A program made the translations under genes and the position numbers. From an uncultured Oscillospiraceae bacterium (GTDB lineage: Bacteria > Bacillota > Clostridia > Oscillospirales > Oscillospiraceae), in NCBI GenBank assembly GCA_947630395.1, contig CANRHK010000004.1:1-32384 (forward strand): a DNA stretch of 32,384 bases, given 5' to 3'. The notes beneath the pieces were generated by a model. That model was given only the letters and a program-made list of their open reading frames with translations, did no database searches and had not been told where the DNA came from. This document shows, in pieces, positions 17,366 to 25,570 of the stretch; the stretch's first letter is position 1; each line of letters starts with the position of its first letter.

Positions 17366-18627
17366 TAGCCGCCTAACTGGGCAAGGGTGCGGTTGTGGCC
17401 GGCCAGGGTCTCGTTGAAGATGTGCTTGCCGTCGGCGCCCTTCACATAGAAGTAGTACTTGGTGCTCGCGGGGCTGAGGGCCGCGCCGATGGAGGAGAGG
17501 CCCGGATTACAGATGGGAGTGGGGGGCAGTCCGGTGTGGAGATACAGATTATAAGGGCTATCCAGGCCGGTGTAGTCCGCCTGGGTGATCTCACGCCCGG
17601 CGGCGTAGACCAGGGACGCGTCGATTTGCAGCAGATAGTGGGTCTCCCCGTCGTTCTCCAGGCGGTTATAGATGACGGAGGAGATGTTGGCCCGGTCGCT
17701 GCCGTCGGTCTCCCGCTCAATCAGGGAGGCAATATTGATAATCTTGCTCAGATCGTAGCCCCGGGCCTCCGCCGCCTCAAAGAGCTCCACCAGCTCGCCG
17801 TTGTCCAGCACCTTGGATTTGAAGTTGGAGAGCATGGACTTGAACGCCCGCTCGGGCCGGCCGCCCACATAGAAGTTGTAGGTGTCCGGGAACAGATAGC
17901 CCTCCAGCCGGCTGGCATTGCCCAGGTCCGTGTTGTCCACAAAGTCGTAGTCCTCAAAGACGTAATTTGCGGCGGTCTCCGTCAAATCCTCCACCGTGCC
18001 CACGCCGTTCTCCGCCAGCAGGTCGATGATCCGGGCCACGGAGTAGCCCTCTGGGATCGTCACGTTCACCGTCTCCGCCTTGGCGTCGCTGGTGGTGGGC
18101 CGCATATAGCGGATCAGGGCCATGTAGTCCATCTGTGTATTCAGGGTATAGGTGCCCTCCTCAATCTTCCTGTCGCCGTGGTAGAACCAGGCGAACAGGC
18201 GGAAGAACCACTTGTACTGGATAAGGCCCTTCTCCTTCAGGGCGCCGGCCACCTTGTCCATGTCGTAGTAGGTGACCTCCTCGGTTTCGCCGTCCTCGTT
18301 GGTCTCCGTCACAACCTCCTTGATCCAGTCCTCCTCGACCTTGAAGGAGATCTCCTCGTAGACGCCGCCGTTTTTATTGAGGGAGCAGAAGTCGTTGGCC
18401 AGCATCCAGCCTACACTGGCAAAGACCATGGAGGACACCGCCACAATCACCACCCAGATGACGATGGCGAGGATCGGATTCATCCGCTTCTTTTTCTTCT
18501 TCTTTTTCTTTTTGGCCGTGCCCTGGGGGGCGGAATCGGACCGGGGCCGGCTCTGGCCGGAGGCGGCCTGCCGCCGGACCTCCCTGGCGTCCCAACTGGT
18601 GGTGTGGCTGCGATCGTCGTTCATCAT
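17365..18627 (-). CDS. mltG: Endolytic murein transglycosylase MltG
   Basis: TIPEGYSVARIIDLLAENGVG, RLEGYLFPDTYNF, IASLIERET, VIYNRL, SPYNLYLHTGLPPTPICNPGLSSIGAALSPASTKYYFYV. Confidence 0.92.
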   Translation of the reverse strand: MMNDDRSHTTSWDAREVRRQAASGQSRPRSDSAPQGTAKKKKKKKKKRMNPILAIVIWVVIVAVSSMVFASVGWMLANDFCSLNKNGGVYEEISFKVEEDWIKEVVTETNEDGETEEVTYYDMDKVAGALKEKGLIQYKWFFRLFAWFYHGDRKIEEGTYTLNTQMDYMALIRYMRPTTSDAKAETVNVTIPEGYSVARIIDLLAENGVGTVEDLTETAANYVFEDYDFVDNTDLGNASRLEGYLFPDTYNFYVGGRPERAFKSMLSNFKSKVLDNGELVELFEAAEARGYDLSKIINIASLIERETDGSDRANISSVIYNRLENDGETHYLLQIDASLVYAAGREITQADYTGLDSPYNLYLHTGLPPTPICNPGLSSIGAALSPASTKYYFYVKGADGKHIFNETLAGHNRTLAQLGG

Positions 18628-18725
18628 GGAGCGAACTCCTCCTTTTTGCTTCGGTGTGGGGCCGCCGCCGGATCGCCGGCGGCAAAATTATTTTTATGGG
18701 CAAGCTACATTCCGTCCCGCCGCCA

Positions 18726-18734
18726 CATAGGATA
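18726..18734 (+). promoter_or_regulatory. Possible sigma-K-like -10 element upstream of the Cys-rich peptide gene
   Basis: CATAGGATA fits CATANNNTA; ~32 bp before ATG; no clear -35 confirmed. Confidence 0.35.
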
Positions 18735-18765
18735 GTGCAGACTGACAAGAGAGGTGACGAAATCT

Positions 18766-18948
18766 ATGTGGAACAACGGAAACGACTGCTGCTGCCTGTG
18801 GATCATCCTGATTGTGATCGTGCTGTGCTGCTGCTGCAACCACGGCAGCTGGAACGGCAACAACGGCTGCGGCTGCTGCAATGGCGGCAGCAACGGCTGC
18901 GGGTGCTGCAATGGCGGCAACAACGGCTGCGGCTGCGGGTGCGACTGA
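18766..18948 (+). CDS. 60-aa Cys/Gly/Asn-rich small membrane protein
   Basis: MWNNGNDCCCLWIILIVIVLCCCCNHGSWNGNNGCGCCNGGSNGCGCCNGGNNGCGCGCD*; RBS GAGGTGACG; own terminator at 18965-18989. Confidence 0.75.
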   Translation: MWNNGNDCCCLWIILIVIVLCCCCNHGSWNGNNGCGCCNGGSNGCGCCNGGNNGCGCGCD

Positions 18949-18964
18949 CGGTACATAGCGGGCG

Positions 18965-18989
18965 AAGGGGGCGCAATGCGCTCCCTTTT
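18965..18989 (+). terminator. Intrinsic terminator of the Cys-rich gene
   Basis: AAGGGGGCGC-AAT-GCGCTCCCTT then TT. Confidence 0.7.
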
Positions 18990-18991
18990 CC

Positions 18992-19080
18992 ATACTTTTT
19001 CTTGAAAGAAAAAGTATCAAAAAGAACTTTATTCTCCCTGCCAACCCAGTGCGGAATCTATATTTCACACCCGGTAACGG
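18992..19080 (+). repeat. Dispersed stem-loop repeat, family C copy 3 (opposite strand to copies 1 and 2)
   Basis: ATACTTTTTCTTGAAAGAAAAAGTATCAAAAAGAACTTT...GTGCGGAATCTATATTTCACACCCGGTAACGG. Confidence 0.8.
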
Positions 19081-19131
19081 CATCCTCTTCTCACCGAAGG
19101 AGCGTATCGGAGCAGCGCCCGCACCCGCCTC

Positions 19132-19848
19132 TCATGCCCACTTCTCCTGTATGACGTGGACCAAAAACAGGGGCAGCTTCATCATCCGGCCAATCCGGCT
19201 GGGGTTGGTCACCAGCCGGTGGAACCACTCCAGGCCCAGCCGCTGGAACACCTCCGGGGCCCGCTCGACCTCCCCGGAGAACACGTCCAGGCAGCCCCCC
19301 AGGCCCACCAGCAGTTGGGCGCCGCTGGCGGCGCCGTTCTGGCGCATCCACTTCTCCTGCTTGGGCGCGCCCAGGCAGACAAACACCACGTCCGCGCCGC
19401 TCGCCCGGATGGCCTCCGCCACCGGGCCGTCCTCCTGGAAATACCCATCGTGGGTGCCCGCGATATTCAAACCCGGATACTGCCGGCGGAGGTTCTCCGC
19501 CGCCTTCTCCGCCACGCCGGGCTTGGCCCCCAGGAGGAACAGGGACTTGTCGCTCCCCGCCATGCGCTCCATCAGCGCCTGGGCAAAGGAGATGCCGGTG
19601 ACCCGGCCCTTCAGGGGCGTGCCCAGGATTTTGGCGCCGTAGATGACGCCGATGCCGTCGGCCAGCACCAGATCCGCGCCGTTCACCGCCGCGGCGGCCT
19701 CGGGGTCCTCCCGGCAGATCTCCACGATCTCCGGGTTGGGGGTCACGGCGTAGTGGACCCCTTCCGTGTTCATCAGGCGGACGCCCTCGGCCGCCGCCTG
19801 ATCCAGCGTCATATTGTCAAACCCCACGCCCAATACCTGGATCCGCAT
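19132..19848 (-). CDS. WecB/TagA/CpsF family glycosyltransferase
   Basis: MRIQVLGVGFDNMTLDQA, VTPNPEIVEICR, ADGIGVIYGAKILGTPLKGRVTGIS, VCLGAPKQEKWM, VGLGGCLDVFSGEVERAPE. Confidence 0.92.
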   Translation of the reverse strand: MRIQVLGVGFDNMTLDQAAAEGVRLMNTEGVHYAVTPNPEIVEICREDPEAAAAVNGADLVLADGIGVIYGAKILGTPLKGRVTGISFAQALMERMAGSDKSLFLLGAKPGVAEKAAENLRRQYPGLNIAGTHDGYFQEDGPVAEAIRASGADVVFVCLGAPKQEKWMRQNGAASGAQLLVGLGGCLDVFSGEVERAPEVFQRLGLEWFHRLVTNPSRIGRMMKLPLFLVHVIQEKWA

Positions 19849-19891
19849 AGGGTTCCCCCCTCCTATCAAGCCAAATTTTGCTGTACAGCAG

Positions 19892-19920
19892 AGTATATCA
19901 CATCTTTTCCCGCTTGTCTA
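19892..19920 (-). promoter_or_regulatory. Putative promoter for the TagA-type gene
   Basis: Minus strand TAGACA (19920-19915) - 17 bp - TATACT (19897-19892). Confidence 0.6.
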
Positions 19921-19936
19921 CGGAAAAAGCGGCGGC

Positions 19937-21244
19937 TCAGCCACGCTCCTCCCACCTGCGCCGGCGCTGCTGCCGGCGGCGGCGGTGGACGCTTCGCAGA
20001 TCCCGGGCCAGCTCAATGCCCTCGCACAGATCACTCATGACGTTGTACAGTTCGTCGGACCACTCCAGGTTCCGCCCGGAGAGGCCCCGCCGGTAGTTCT
20101 CCTCCACCACGCCGTAGCGCTCCCAGGCCCGGCGGACGCTGTCCTCCCAACTGAGGTAGAGCCGGTCCATGGCCCCCTGGCCCACGGCGCGGAGAAGGCC
20201 CCTATCCTGGCCCACCCGCTCCAGCAGGGCCGTCAGGGAGGCGGCGTTCTCCTCCATGAGGAAGGCGTCCACCCCGTCCGTGACGCCCTCGGCGGCGCAG
20301 GAGCCCGTTATCAGAGCGCTGGCCAGGCCGCAGGCCGCCGCCTCCCGCACCACGATGCCGTTGGTGTCGAAGGTGGAGGGAAACAGGAACAGATCCGCCA
20401 TGCAGAAGTAGGCCCGCAGCCGCTGCCTATCCCGCTCGGCCCCGGTGAAGGTGCAGACATCTGTTAGGTTTAATTCCTTTACAGCGTCCTCCATCTCCCG
20501 GCGCTCCATGCCGTCGCCCACCAGGAGCATCCGGAATGGCTTCCTCTGGGCCTTCAGCGCCGCCAGGGCGTCCAGGATGATGCGGATGCCCTTGTACCAC
20601 ATCATCCGCCCCACAAAGAGGTACACGGGCGTCTCCGGCGCGATGCCCCACTCCTCCCGGAGGGCCTGGACCTCCGCCTCCGGCACCCGGCCTCTGGGAA
20701 AGTCCACGCCGTTTTCCATCACCACGTAGCCCCCCTCGTAGCCCAGGCCGCGCAGGTTCTCCCCGGCCCCCCGGCTCACCACCCACACCTCATCGGCGGC
20801 GGAGATGTTGTCCGCCAGGAGCTTAATAGCCGCCTGCTGGAGGATCTGGCCGGAGATGGCGTTGCGGATGTCAATATCAAACTTGGTGTGGTAGGTGAAG
20901 ACCATGGGCACGTCCATCTGCTCCCGCAGCGTCCGGGCCATGGCGTTGGACATGACGGGACAGTGGGAGTGGATGATATCCGGCCCGGCCTCCTTCAGGG
21001 CCTCCAGCGTCCGCACGCTGAAGGGGTAGCCCGCCCGGTAGCCCACCAGCTTGGTGGTGTCCACGCTGCGGTAGCGCAGCACCGGAAATGGGTAGTCGTC
21101 CACCACGTCCGGGTACTCGGGCACCGCCACCACGGCGCTGCCCAGCCCGCCCTGGATGATCCGGGCGTAGTTCACCACCGCGTTGGCCACGCCGTCGATG
21201 GCGGGGGGAAAGGAGTCGTTGAGAAGACAGACTTTTTTCGGCAT
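19937..21244 (-). CDS. Glycosyltransferase family 4 (diacylglycerol glycosyltransferase-like)
   Basis: MPKKVCLLNDSFPPAIDGVANAVVNYARII, HSHCPVMSNAMARTLREQMDVPMVFTYHTKFD, LFVGRMMWYKGIRIILDAL, LFLFPSTFDTNGIVVREAAACGL. Confidence 0.9.
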   Translation of the reverse strand: MPKKVCLLNDSFPPAIDGVANAVVNYARIIQGGLGSAVVAVPEYPDVVDDYPFPVLRYRSVDTTKLVGYRAGYPFSVRTLEALKEAGPDIIHSHCPVMSNAMARTLREQMDVPMVFTYHTKFDIDIRNAISGQILQQAAIKLLADNISAADEVWVVSRGAGENLRGLGYEGGYVVMENGVDFPRGRVPEAEVQALREEWGIAPETPVYLFVGRMMWYKGIRIILDALAALKAQRKPFRMLLVGDGMERREMEDAVKELNLTDVCTFTGAERDRQRLRAYFCMADLFLFPSTFDTNGIVVREAAACGLASALITGSCAAEGVTDGVDAFLMEENAASLTALLERVGQDRGLLRAVGQGAMDRLYLSWEDSVRRAWERYGVVEENYRRGLSGRNLEWSDELYNVMSDLCEGIELARDLRSVHRRRRQQRRRRWEERG

Positions 21245-21403
21245 GGGACACCTCCCGATGATCGCGCCGCCAGCGGCGGCGGAAGCTTCTTTCACTGCAA
21301 CAGTATACCAGAAAATTTTCCCGCCGTCTTTAAGAATTTATAAAGATTTTGGATTTTTTGCCGTTGGCCGCGGGCCGGTCCCCGTGGGAGGGGCCCTTTT
21401 CCG

Positions 21404-21432
21404 TTGCAAAAGCCGCCCCGCCGTGGTACAAT
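21404..21432 (+). promoter_or_regulatory. Promoter for HAD hydrolase gene
   Basis: TTGCAA (21404-21409) - 17 bp - TACAAT (21427-21432). Confidence 0.65.
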
Positions 21433-21463
21433 GGGGAAAACACATCCCCGGAGGAACACCGTG

Positions 21464-22087
21464 ATGCTGATTTTCGACCTGGACGGCACCCTCATTGACT
21501 CCAACGGCGTCTGGCAGGAGGTGGACAGGATCTTCCTCGCCCGCCGGAACGCCCCCTACACCCAGGAGTACTACAACGGCGTGGCCCACACCATCCTCTC
21601 CAACTGCGCCGTGTTCACCAAGGAGTACCTCCACCTGGAGGAGAGCTGCGAGGAGATCATCGCCGAGTGGATGGAACTGGCCGGGGACGCCTACCGGCAC
21701 ATCCCCATGAAGCCCTACGCCCGGGAGTACCTGGTCCGCTGCCGGGAGACGGGCCGCCGGATGGCGTTATTTACCTCCTGCGTGCCGGACCACTACCGGG
21801 CGGCTCTGGCGCACCACGGGTTGTTCCCCTACTTTGAACGGATCATCTCCGCCCAGGAGCTGGGGGTGGACAAGAAGTCCCCGGACGTGTTCCGGAAAGT
21901 GGCGGAGCTGCTGGGGGTGCGGCCCCGGGAGTGCGTGCTGTTTGACGACTCTCTCTCCGCCTGCAAGGCCGCCAAGGCGGCGGGCATGACCGTGGTGGGC
22001 GTCCGGGACAACTTCATGGCGGGCACCGGGGCGGACATGCGGGAGATCTGCGACCAGTACATTGAAAGCTTTGCGGATCTGCTGTAA
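21464..22087 (+). CDS. HAD family hydrolase
   Basis: MLIFDLDGTLIDSNGVW, ALFTSC, KKSPDVFRKVAELLGVRPRECVLFDDSLSACKAAKAAGM. Confidence 0.9.
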   Translation: MLIFDLDGTLIDSNGVWQEVDRIFLARRNAPYTQEYYNGVAHTILSNCAVFTKEYLHLEESCEEIIAEWMELAGDAYRHIPMKPYAREYLVRCRETGRRMALFTSCVPDHYRAALAHHGLFPYFERIISAQELGVDKKSPDVFRKVAELLGVRPRECVLFDDSLSACKAAKAAGMTVVGVRDNFMAGTGADMREICDQYIESFADLL

Positions 22088-22104
22088 TCTCTTATCAAAA
22101 AACA

Positions 22105-22149
22105 AGCGCAGACGCGGGGAGCCATCCAGCCGCGTGTGCGCTCTTTTTA
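22105..22149 (+). terminator. Intrinsic terminator of HAD gene
   Basis: AGCGCAGACGCGG...CCGCGTGTGCGCT then CTTTTT. Confidence 0.8.
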
Positions 22150-22201
22150 TGATTTATTAAATCGGCATTATCTAATTGCCGGTTTAATTTGCCGGAGTAA
22201 T

Positions 22202-22332
22202 AAAGAGGGCCATCGGTCCTCTTTCGCGCATTTTTGGCCACTTTTTGTGCGCGCAAAAAGTGGCCCAGGGCGGAGGAAGCTCAAAAGAAAATAAGGGACC
22301 CGGGAGGGGCCGGAGGCCCCTGAATGACAGTC
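22202..22332. repeat. Three-hairpin structured repeat, copy A
   Basis: H0 22202-22224, H1 GGCCACTTTTTG/CAAAAAGTGGCC 22236-22265, H2 GGGGCCGGAGGCCCC 22306-22320; same order and spacing as 30234-30362. Confidence 0.75.
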
Positions 22333-22350
22333 CGTCCCCCACGGAAACAG

Positions 22351-22379
22351 TTGACCGGCGGCAGAAAATGGAGTACAAT
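22351..22379 (+). promoter_or_regulatory. Promoter for pcrA/uvrD-like helicase
   Basis: TTGACC (22351-22356) - 17 bp - TACAAT (22374-22379). Confidence 0.75.
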
Positions 22380-22417
22380 ATATTGTGGTTCGTATTTCAG
22401 GAGAGAGAGAGAAACCC

Positions 22418-24877
22418 ATGACGCAGGATTTTGTCAATCGATACATCGCCGCCCGCAGGGCGGTCATCGCCCGCCGCTACAAGAGAATGAACCCCCGCCA
22501 GCTGGAGGCGGTGCTGGCCACCGAGGGCCCCCTGCTGCTGCTGGCCGGGGCCGGCAGCGGCAAGACCACCGTTCTGATCCACCGTGTGGATAACCTGCTG
22601 ACCTTTGGCCGGGGCAGCGACACCGGCGAGGTTCCCGACTGGGCCACGGAGGAGGACCTGCAATTTCTGGAGACCTTCCCCGACCAGCCCGCCCCGGAGG
22701 ACTGGAAGCGGGCCATCCGCCTCTGTGCGGTGGAGCCCGCCGCCCCCTGGTCGGTCATCGCCATCACCTTCACCAACAAGGCCGCCGGGGAGCTGCGGGA
22801 GCGGCTGGAGAAAATGTGCGGCCCCGCCGCCCACGACATCTGGGCCGCCACCTTCCACAGCGCCTGTGTGCGGATTCTCCGCCGGGACGTGGAAAAACTG
22901 GGCATCGGCCTGGACAGCCGCTTCACCATCTACGACACCGACGACAGCCGCCGGGTCATCCGGGACGTGGTGAGGGACATGGGCCTGAACGAGAAGGAGT
23001 TCCAACCCCGATCCGTCCTGGCCATCATCAGCCGGGCCAAGGACAGGGACAGGAGCCCCGACGAGTTCGCCCGGGACGCCCGATCCTCCCACGACTGGCG
23101 CCTGCCCCGTATCGCGGAGATCTACGCCGGCTACCAGCGCCGCCTGCTGGAGGCCAACGCCGTGGATTTCGACGACATTGTCCGCTACGCCGTCCACTTG
23201 CTGCGGCAGGACGAGGAGGTCCGGGCCCACTATCAAAGGAAATTCCGCTATGTGCTGGTGGACGAGTACCAGGACACCAACTACCTCCAGTACCAGCTCT
23301 CCCGTCTGCTGGCGGGGGGCTATGAGAACCTCTGCGTGGTGGGCGACGACGACCAGTCCATCTACCGCTTCCGGGGGGCGGACCTGGAGAACATCCTCAG
23401 CTTTGAGAAGCAGTACCCCGGCTGCCGCACCATCCGGCTGGAGCAGAACTACCGCTCCAGCCAGAACATCCTGGACGCCGCCAACGCGGTCATCAAGAAC
23501 AACGTGGGCCGCAAGGGCAAGAACCTCTGGACCCGGAGCGGGCCGGGGGATAAGGTGCTGGTGCGCACCGTCACCAGCGAGAGCGACGAGGCCAACTTTG
23601 TGGCCGGGAAGATTATGGAGTCCTTCGGCCGGGGCGGCCACTGGCGGGACAGCGCGGTGCTCTACCGCATGAACGCCCAGTCCAACGCCCTGGAGATGGC
23701 CCTCAAGCGCAACGGCGTGCCCTATAAGGTCTACGGCGGCATGAAGTTCTTCGACAGGGCCGAGGTGAAAGACATGCTGGCCTACCTCTGCGTGGTGAGC
23801 AACAGCGCCGACGACCTGCGCCTGCGGCGCATCATCAACGTGCCCGCCCGGGGCATCGGCCCCACCACCGTGGAGAAAGCCGCCCAGATCGCCGCCCGGG
23901 AGGAGACAAGCCTCTATGACGTAATGCACCGGGCGGGGGAGTACCCGGCGCTGAAAGCCGCCGGCGGGCGGCTCCAGGCGTTTACCGCTCTCATTGCCGA
24001 GCTGCGGGCTCTGGCGGAGAGCATGGAACTGCCGGACTTCTACGACGCGGTGTGTGAGAAGACCGGGTACGTGAAAGCCCTGGAGGAGAAGAACGACATG
24101 GAGAGCCGGGGCCGGCTGGAGAACGTGCGGGAGCTGCGATCCAGCATCATCGGCTTCCTGGAGACGGATCCGGAGGACGCGTCCCTGGCGGGCTTTTTGG
24201 ACAGCGTGGCCCTGTACACCGACCTGGACGACGCGCCGGAGAACGGCGACTGTGTCTCCCTCATGACCATCCACAGCGCCAAGGGCCTGGAGTTCCCCAA
24301 CGTCTACGTGGTGGGCATGGAGGAGGGCGTCTTCCCGGGCACCCGGGCCATAGGGGAGCCGGAGGACATGGAGGAGGAGCGCCGCCTGTGCTACGTGGCC
24401 ATGACCCGGGCCAAGGAGCGCCTTGTCATGACCGCCGCCCGGCAGCGGATGCTCTATGGCCGCACCAGCAACAACCCGCCCTCCCGCTTCCTGGAGGAGC
24501 TGCCGGAGGATCCCATCCTCTGGCAGGGCAAGGAGCAGGCCCCGGCCCGCGGCAGCTGGGACAGCGGCAGCAGCTGGAGCGGCAGCGCTTTCGGCAGGAC
24601 CGACTCCACCGCGCCCGGCAAGGAGCGCCCCGCCGCCGTCCGGCCCCAGCGCCCCCGCCGCGTCTGGAACAGCGGCTATACCGCCCCCGCCGCCCATACC
24701 GCGCCGCTATTGCAGCTCCAGGGGGGCGACGCCGTCCGCCACCGGACCTACGGGGAGGGGATGGTGCTGTCCGTGCGGCCTATGGGCAACGACGCCCTCG
24801 TGGAAATCGCCTTCAACGGCGTGGGCACCAAGCGGCTGATGCTGCGCTCCGCCGGGGAGCATCTGACAAAATTATAA
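22418..24877 (+). CDS. pcrA: ATP-dependent DNA helicase, UvrD/PcrA family
   Basis: LLLLAGAGSGKTTVLIHRVDNLL, AITFTNKAAGELRERL, VDEYQDTNYLQYQLSRLL, VVGDDDQSIYRFRGAD, LMTIHSAKGLEFPNVYVVGMEEGVFP. Confidence 0.93.
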   Translation: MTQDFVNRYIAARRAVIARRYKRMNPRQLEAVLATEGPLLLLAGAGSGKTTVLIHRVDNLLTFGRGSDTGEVPDWATEEDLQFLETFPDQPAPEDWKRAIRLCAVEPAAPWSVIAITFTNKAAGELRERLEKMCGPAAHDIWAATFHSACVRILRRDVEKLGIGLDSRFTIYDTDDSRRVIRDVVRDMGLNEKEFQPRSVLAIISRAKDRDRSPDEFARDARSSHDWRLPRIAEIYAGYQRRLLEANAVDFDDIVRYAVHLLRQDEEVRAHYQRKFRYVLVDEYQDTNYLQYQLSRLLAGGYENLCVVGDDDQSIYRFRGADLENILSFEKQYPGCRTIRLEQNYRSSQNILDAANAVIKNNVGRKGKNLWTRSGPGDKVLVRTVTSESDEANFVAGKIMESFGRGGHWRDSAVLYRMNAQSNALEMALKRNGVPYKVYGGMKFFDRAEVKDMLAYLCVVSNSADDLRLRRIINVPARGIGPTTVEKAAQIAAREETSLYDVMHRAGEYPALKAAGGRLQAFTALIAELRALAESMELPDFYDAVCEKTGYVKALEEKNDMESRGRLENVRELRSSIIGFLETDPEDASLAGFLDSVALYTDLDDAPENGDCVSLMTIHSAKGLEFPNVYVVGMEEGVFPGTRAIGEPEDMEEERRLCYVAMTRAKERLVMTAARQRMLYGRTSNNPPSRFLEELPEDPILWQGKEQAPARGSWDSGSSWSGSAFGRTDSTAPGKERPAAVRPQRPRRVWNSGYTAPAAHTAPLLQLQGGDAVRHRTYGEGMVLSVRPMGNDALVEIAFNGVGTKRLMLRSAGEHLTKL

Positions 24878-24987
24878 TCTGGAAAAAACGCGCGGAAAAG
24901 CGGGAACCTTTTCCCCGCTCCTCCGTCTAATAGGACGAGCCCGCGAAAAGCGGACACGGAACATATCAAAAATATTTGGAGGTACTG

Positions 24988-25488
24988 ATGATGAAGCGTT
25001 TTGTGAAATTCCTGGCCCCAATGCTGGTGCTGGTTCTGCTCCTCACCGCCTGCGGCGGCAACAGCGGCGGCGACAGTGGCGCCCAGGCCCCCGATCTGAC
25101 CAAGTACTACGAGGACTACATGGCGTCCCTGGGGGAGGGCAACGCCCCGATGATGATGGATCTCACCGAGGACGAGGGGCTGATGGGCACCTACTATCCC
25201 GGCCTCACAGACGTGGAGACCAAGCAGCTGGTGGTGCGGATGCCCGCCATCACCGGGCAGGCCTTTGAGTTCGCCCTGGCCGAGGCGGCGGACGCCGACG
25301 GCGCGAAGACCGTTGCGGATATCTTCCAGAACCGCATCGACAGCCAGATGAGCGACACCATGATGTACCCCGCCACCATGGAGGCGTGGCAGGCCGCCAA
25401 GGTGATCACCCACGGCAATGTGGTGGCCCTGATTGTCGCCGGCGAGGGTATGGAGGACGCCGTCCCCACGTTTGAGGCCCTGTTTTAA
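24988..25488 (+). CDS. Short lipoprotein, DUF4358-like
   Basis: Lipobox VLLLTACGG; C-terminal domain similar to the lipoprotein at 28111-29145; RBS GGAGG. Confidence 0.75.
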   Translation: MMKRFVKFLAPMLVLVLLLTACGGNSGGDSGAQAPDLTKYYEDYMASLGEGNAPMMMDLTEDEGLMGTYYPGLTDVETKQLVVRMPAITGQAFEFALAEAADADGAKTVADIFQNRIDSQMSDTMMYPATMEAWQAAKVITHGNVVALIVAGEGMEDAVPTFEALF

Positions 25489-25503
25489 GAGAAAATGAAT
25501 GGC

Positions 25504-25527
25504 GGGGCAGCTCTCCTGGGCTGCCCC
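25504..25527 (+). other. Intergenic stem-loop in the acyltransferase cassette
   Basis: GGGGCAGC-TCTCCTGG-GCTGCCCC perfect 8-bp stem, no U-run immediately after. Confidence 0.6.
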
Positions 25528-25570
25528 CTGTCCGGTTTTGAGAGACATAAAAGAGAGGTAAGGGCCGCCT

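Noticed and set aside
18661-18683. GC-rich palindrome GCCGCCG...CGGCGGC between mltG and the Cys-rich gene
   Set aside because: Hairpin-like, but no U-run directly adjacent and GCC/GGC repeats are common in this composition
18841-18946. CRISPR-like repetition in the Cys-rich gene
   Set aside because: Direct repeats are contiguous coding repeats with no unique spacers
22397-24697. 766-aa minus-strand ORF opposite the helicase
   Set aside because: Antisense shadow ORF; the plus strand carries all UvrD/PcrA motifs
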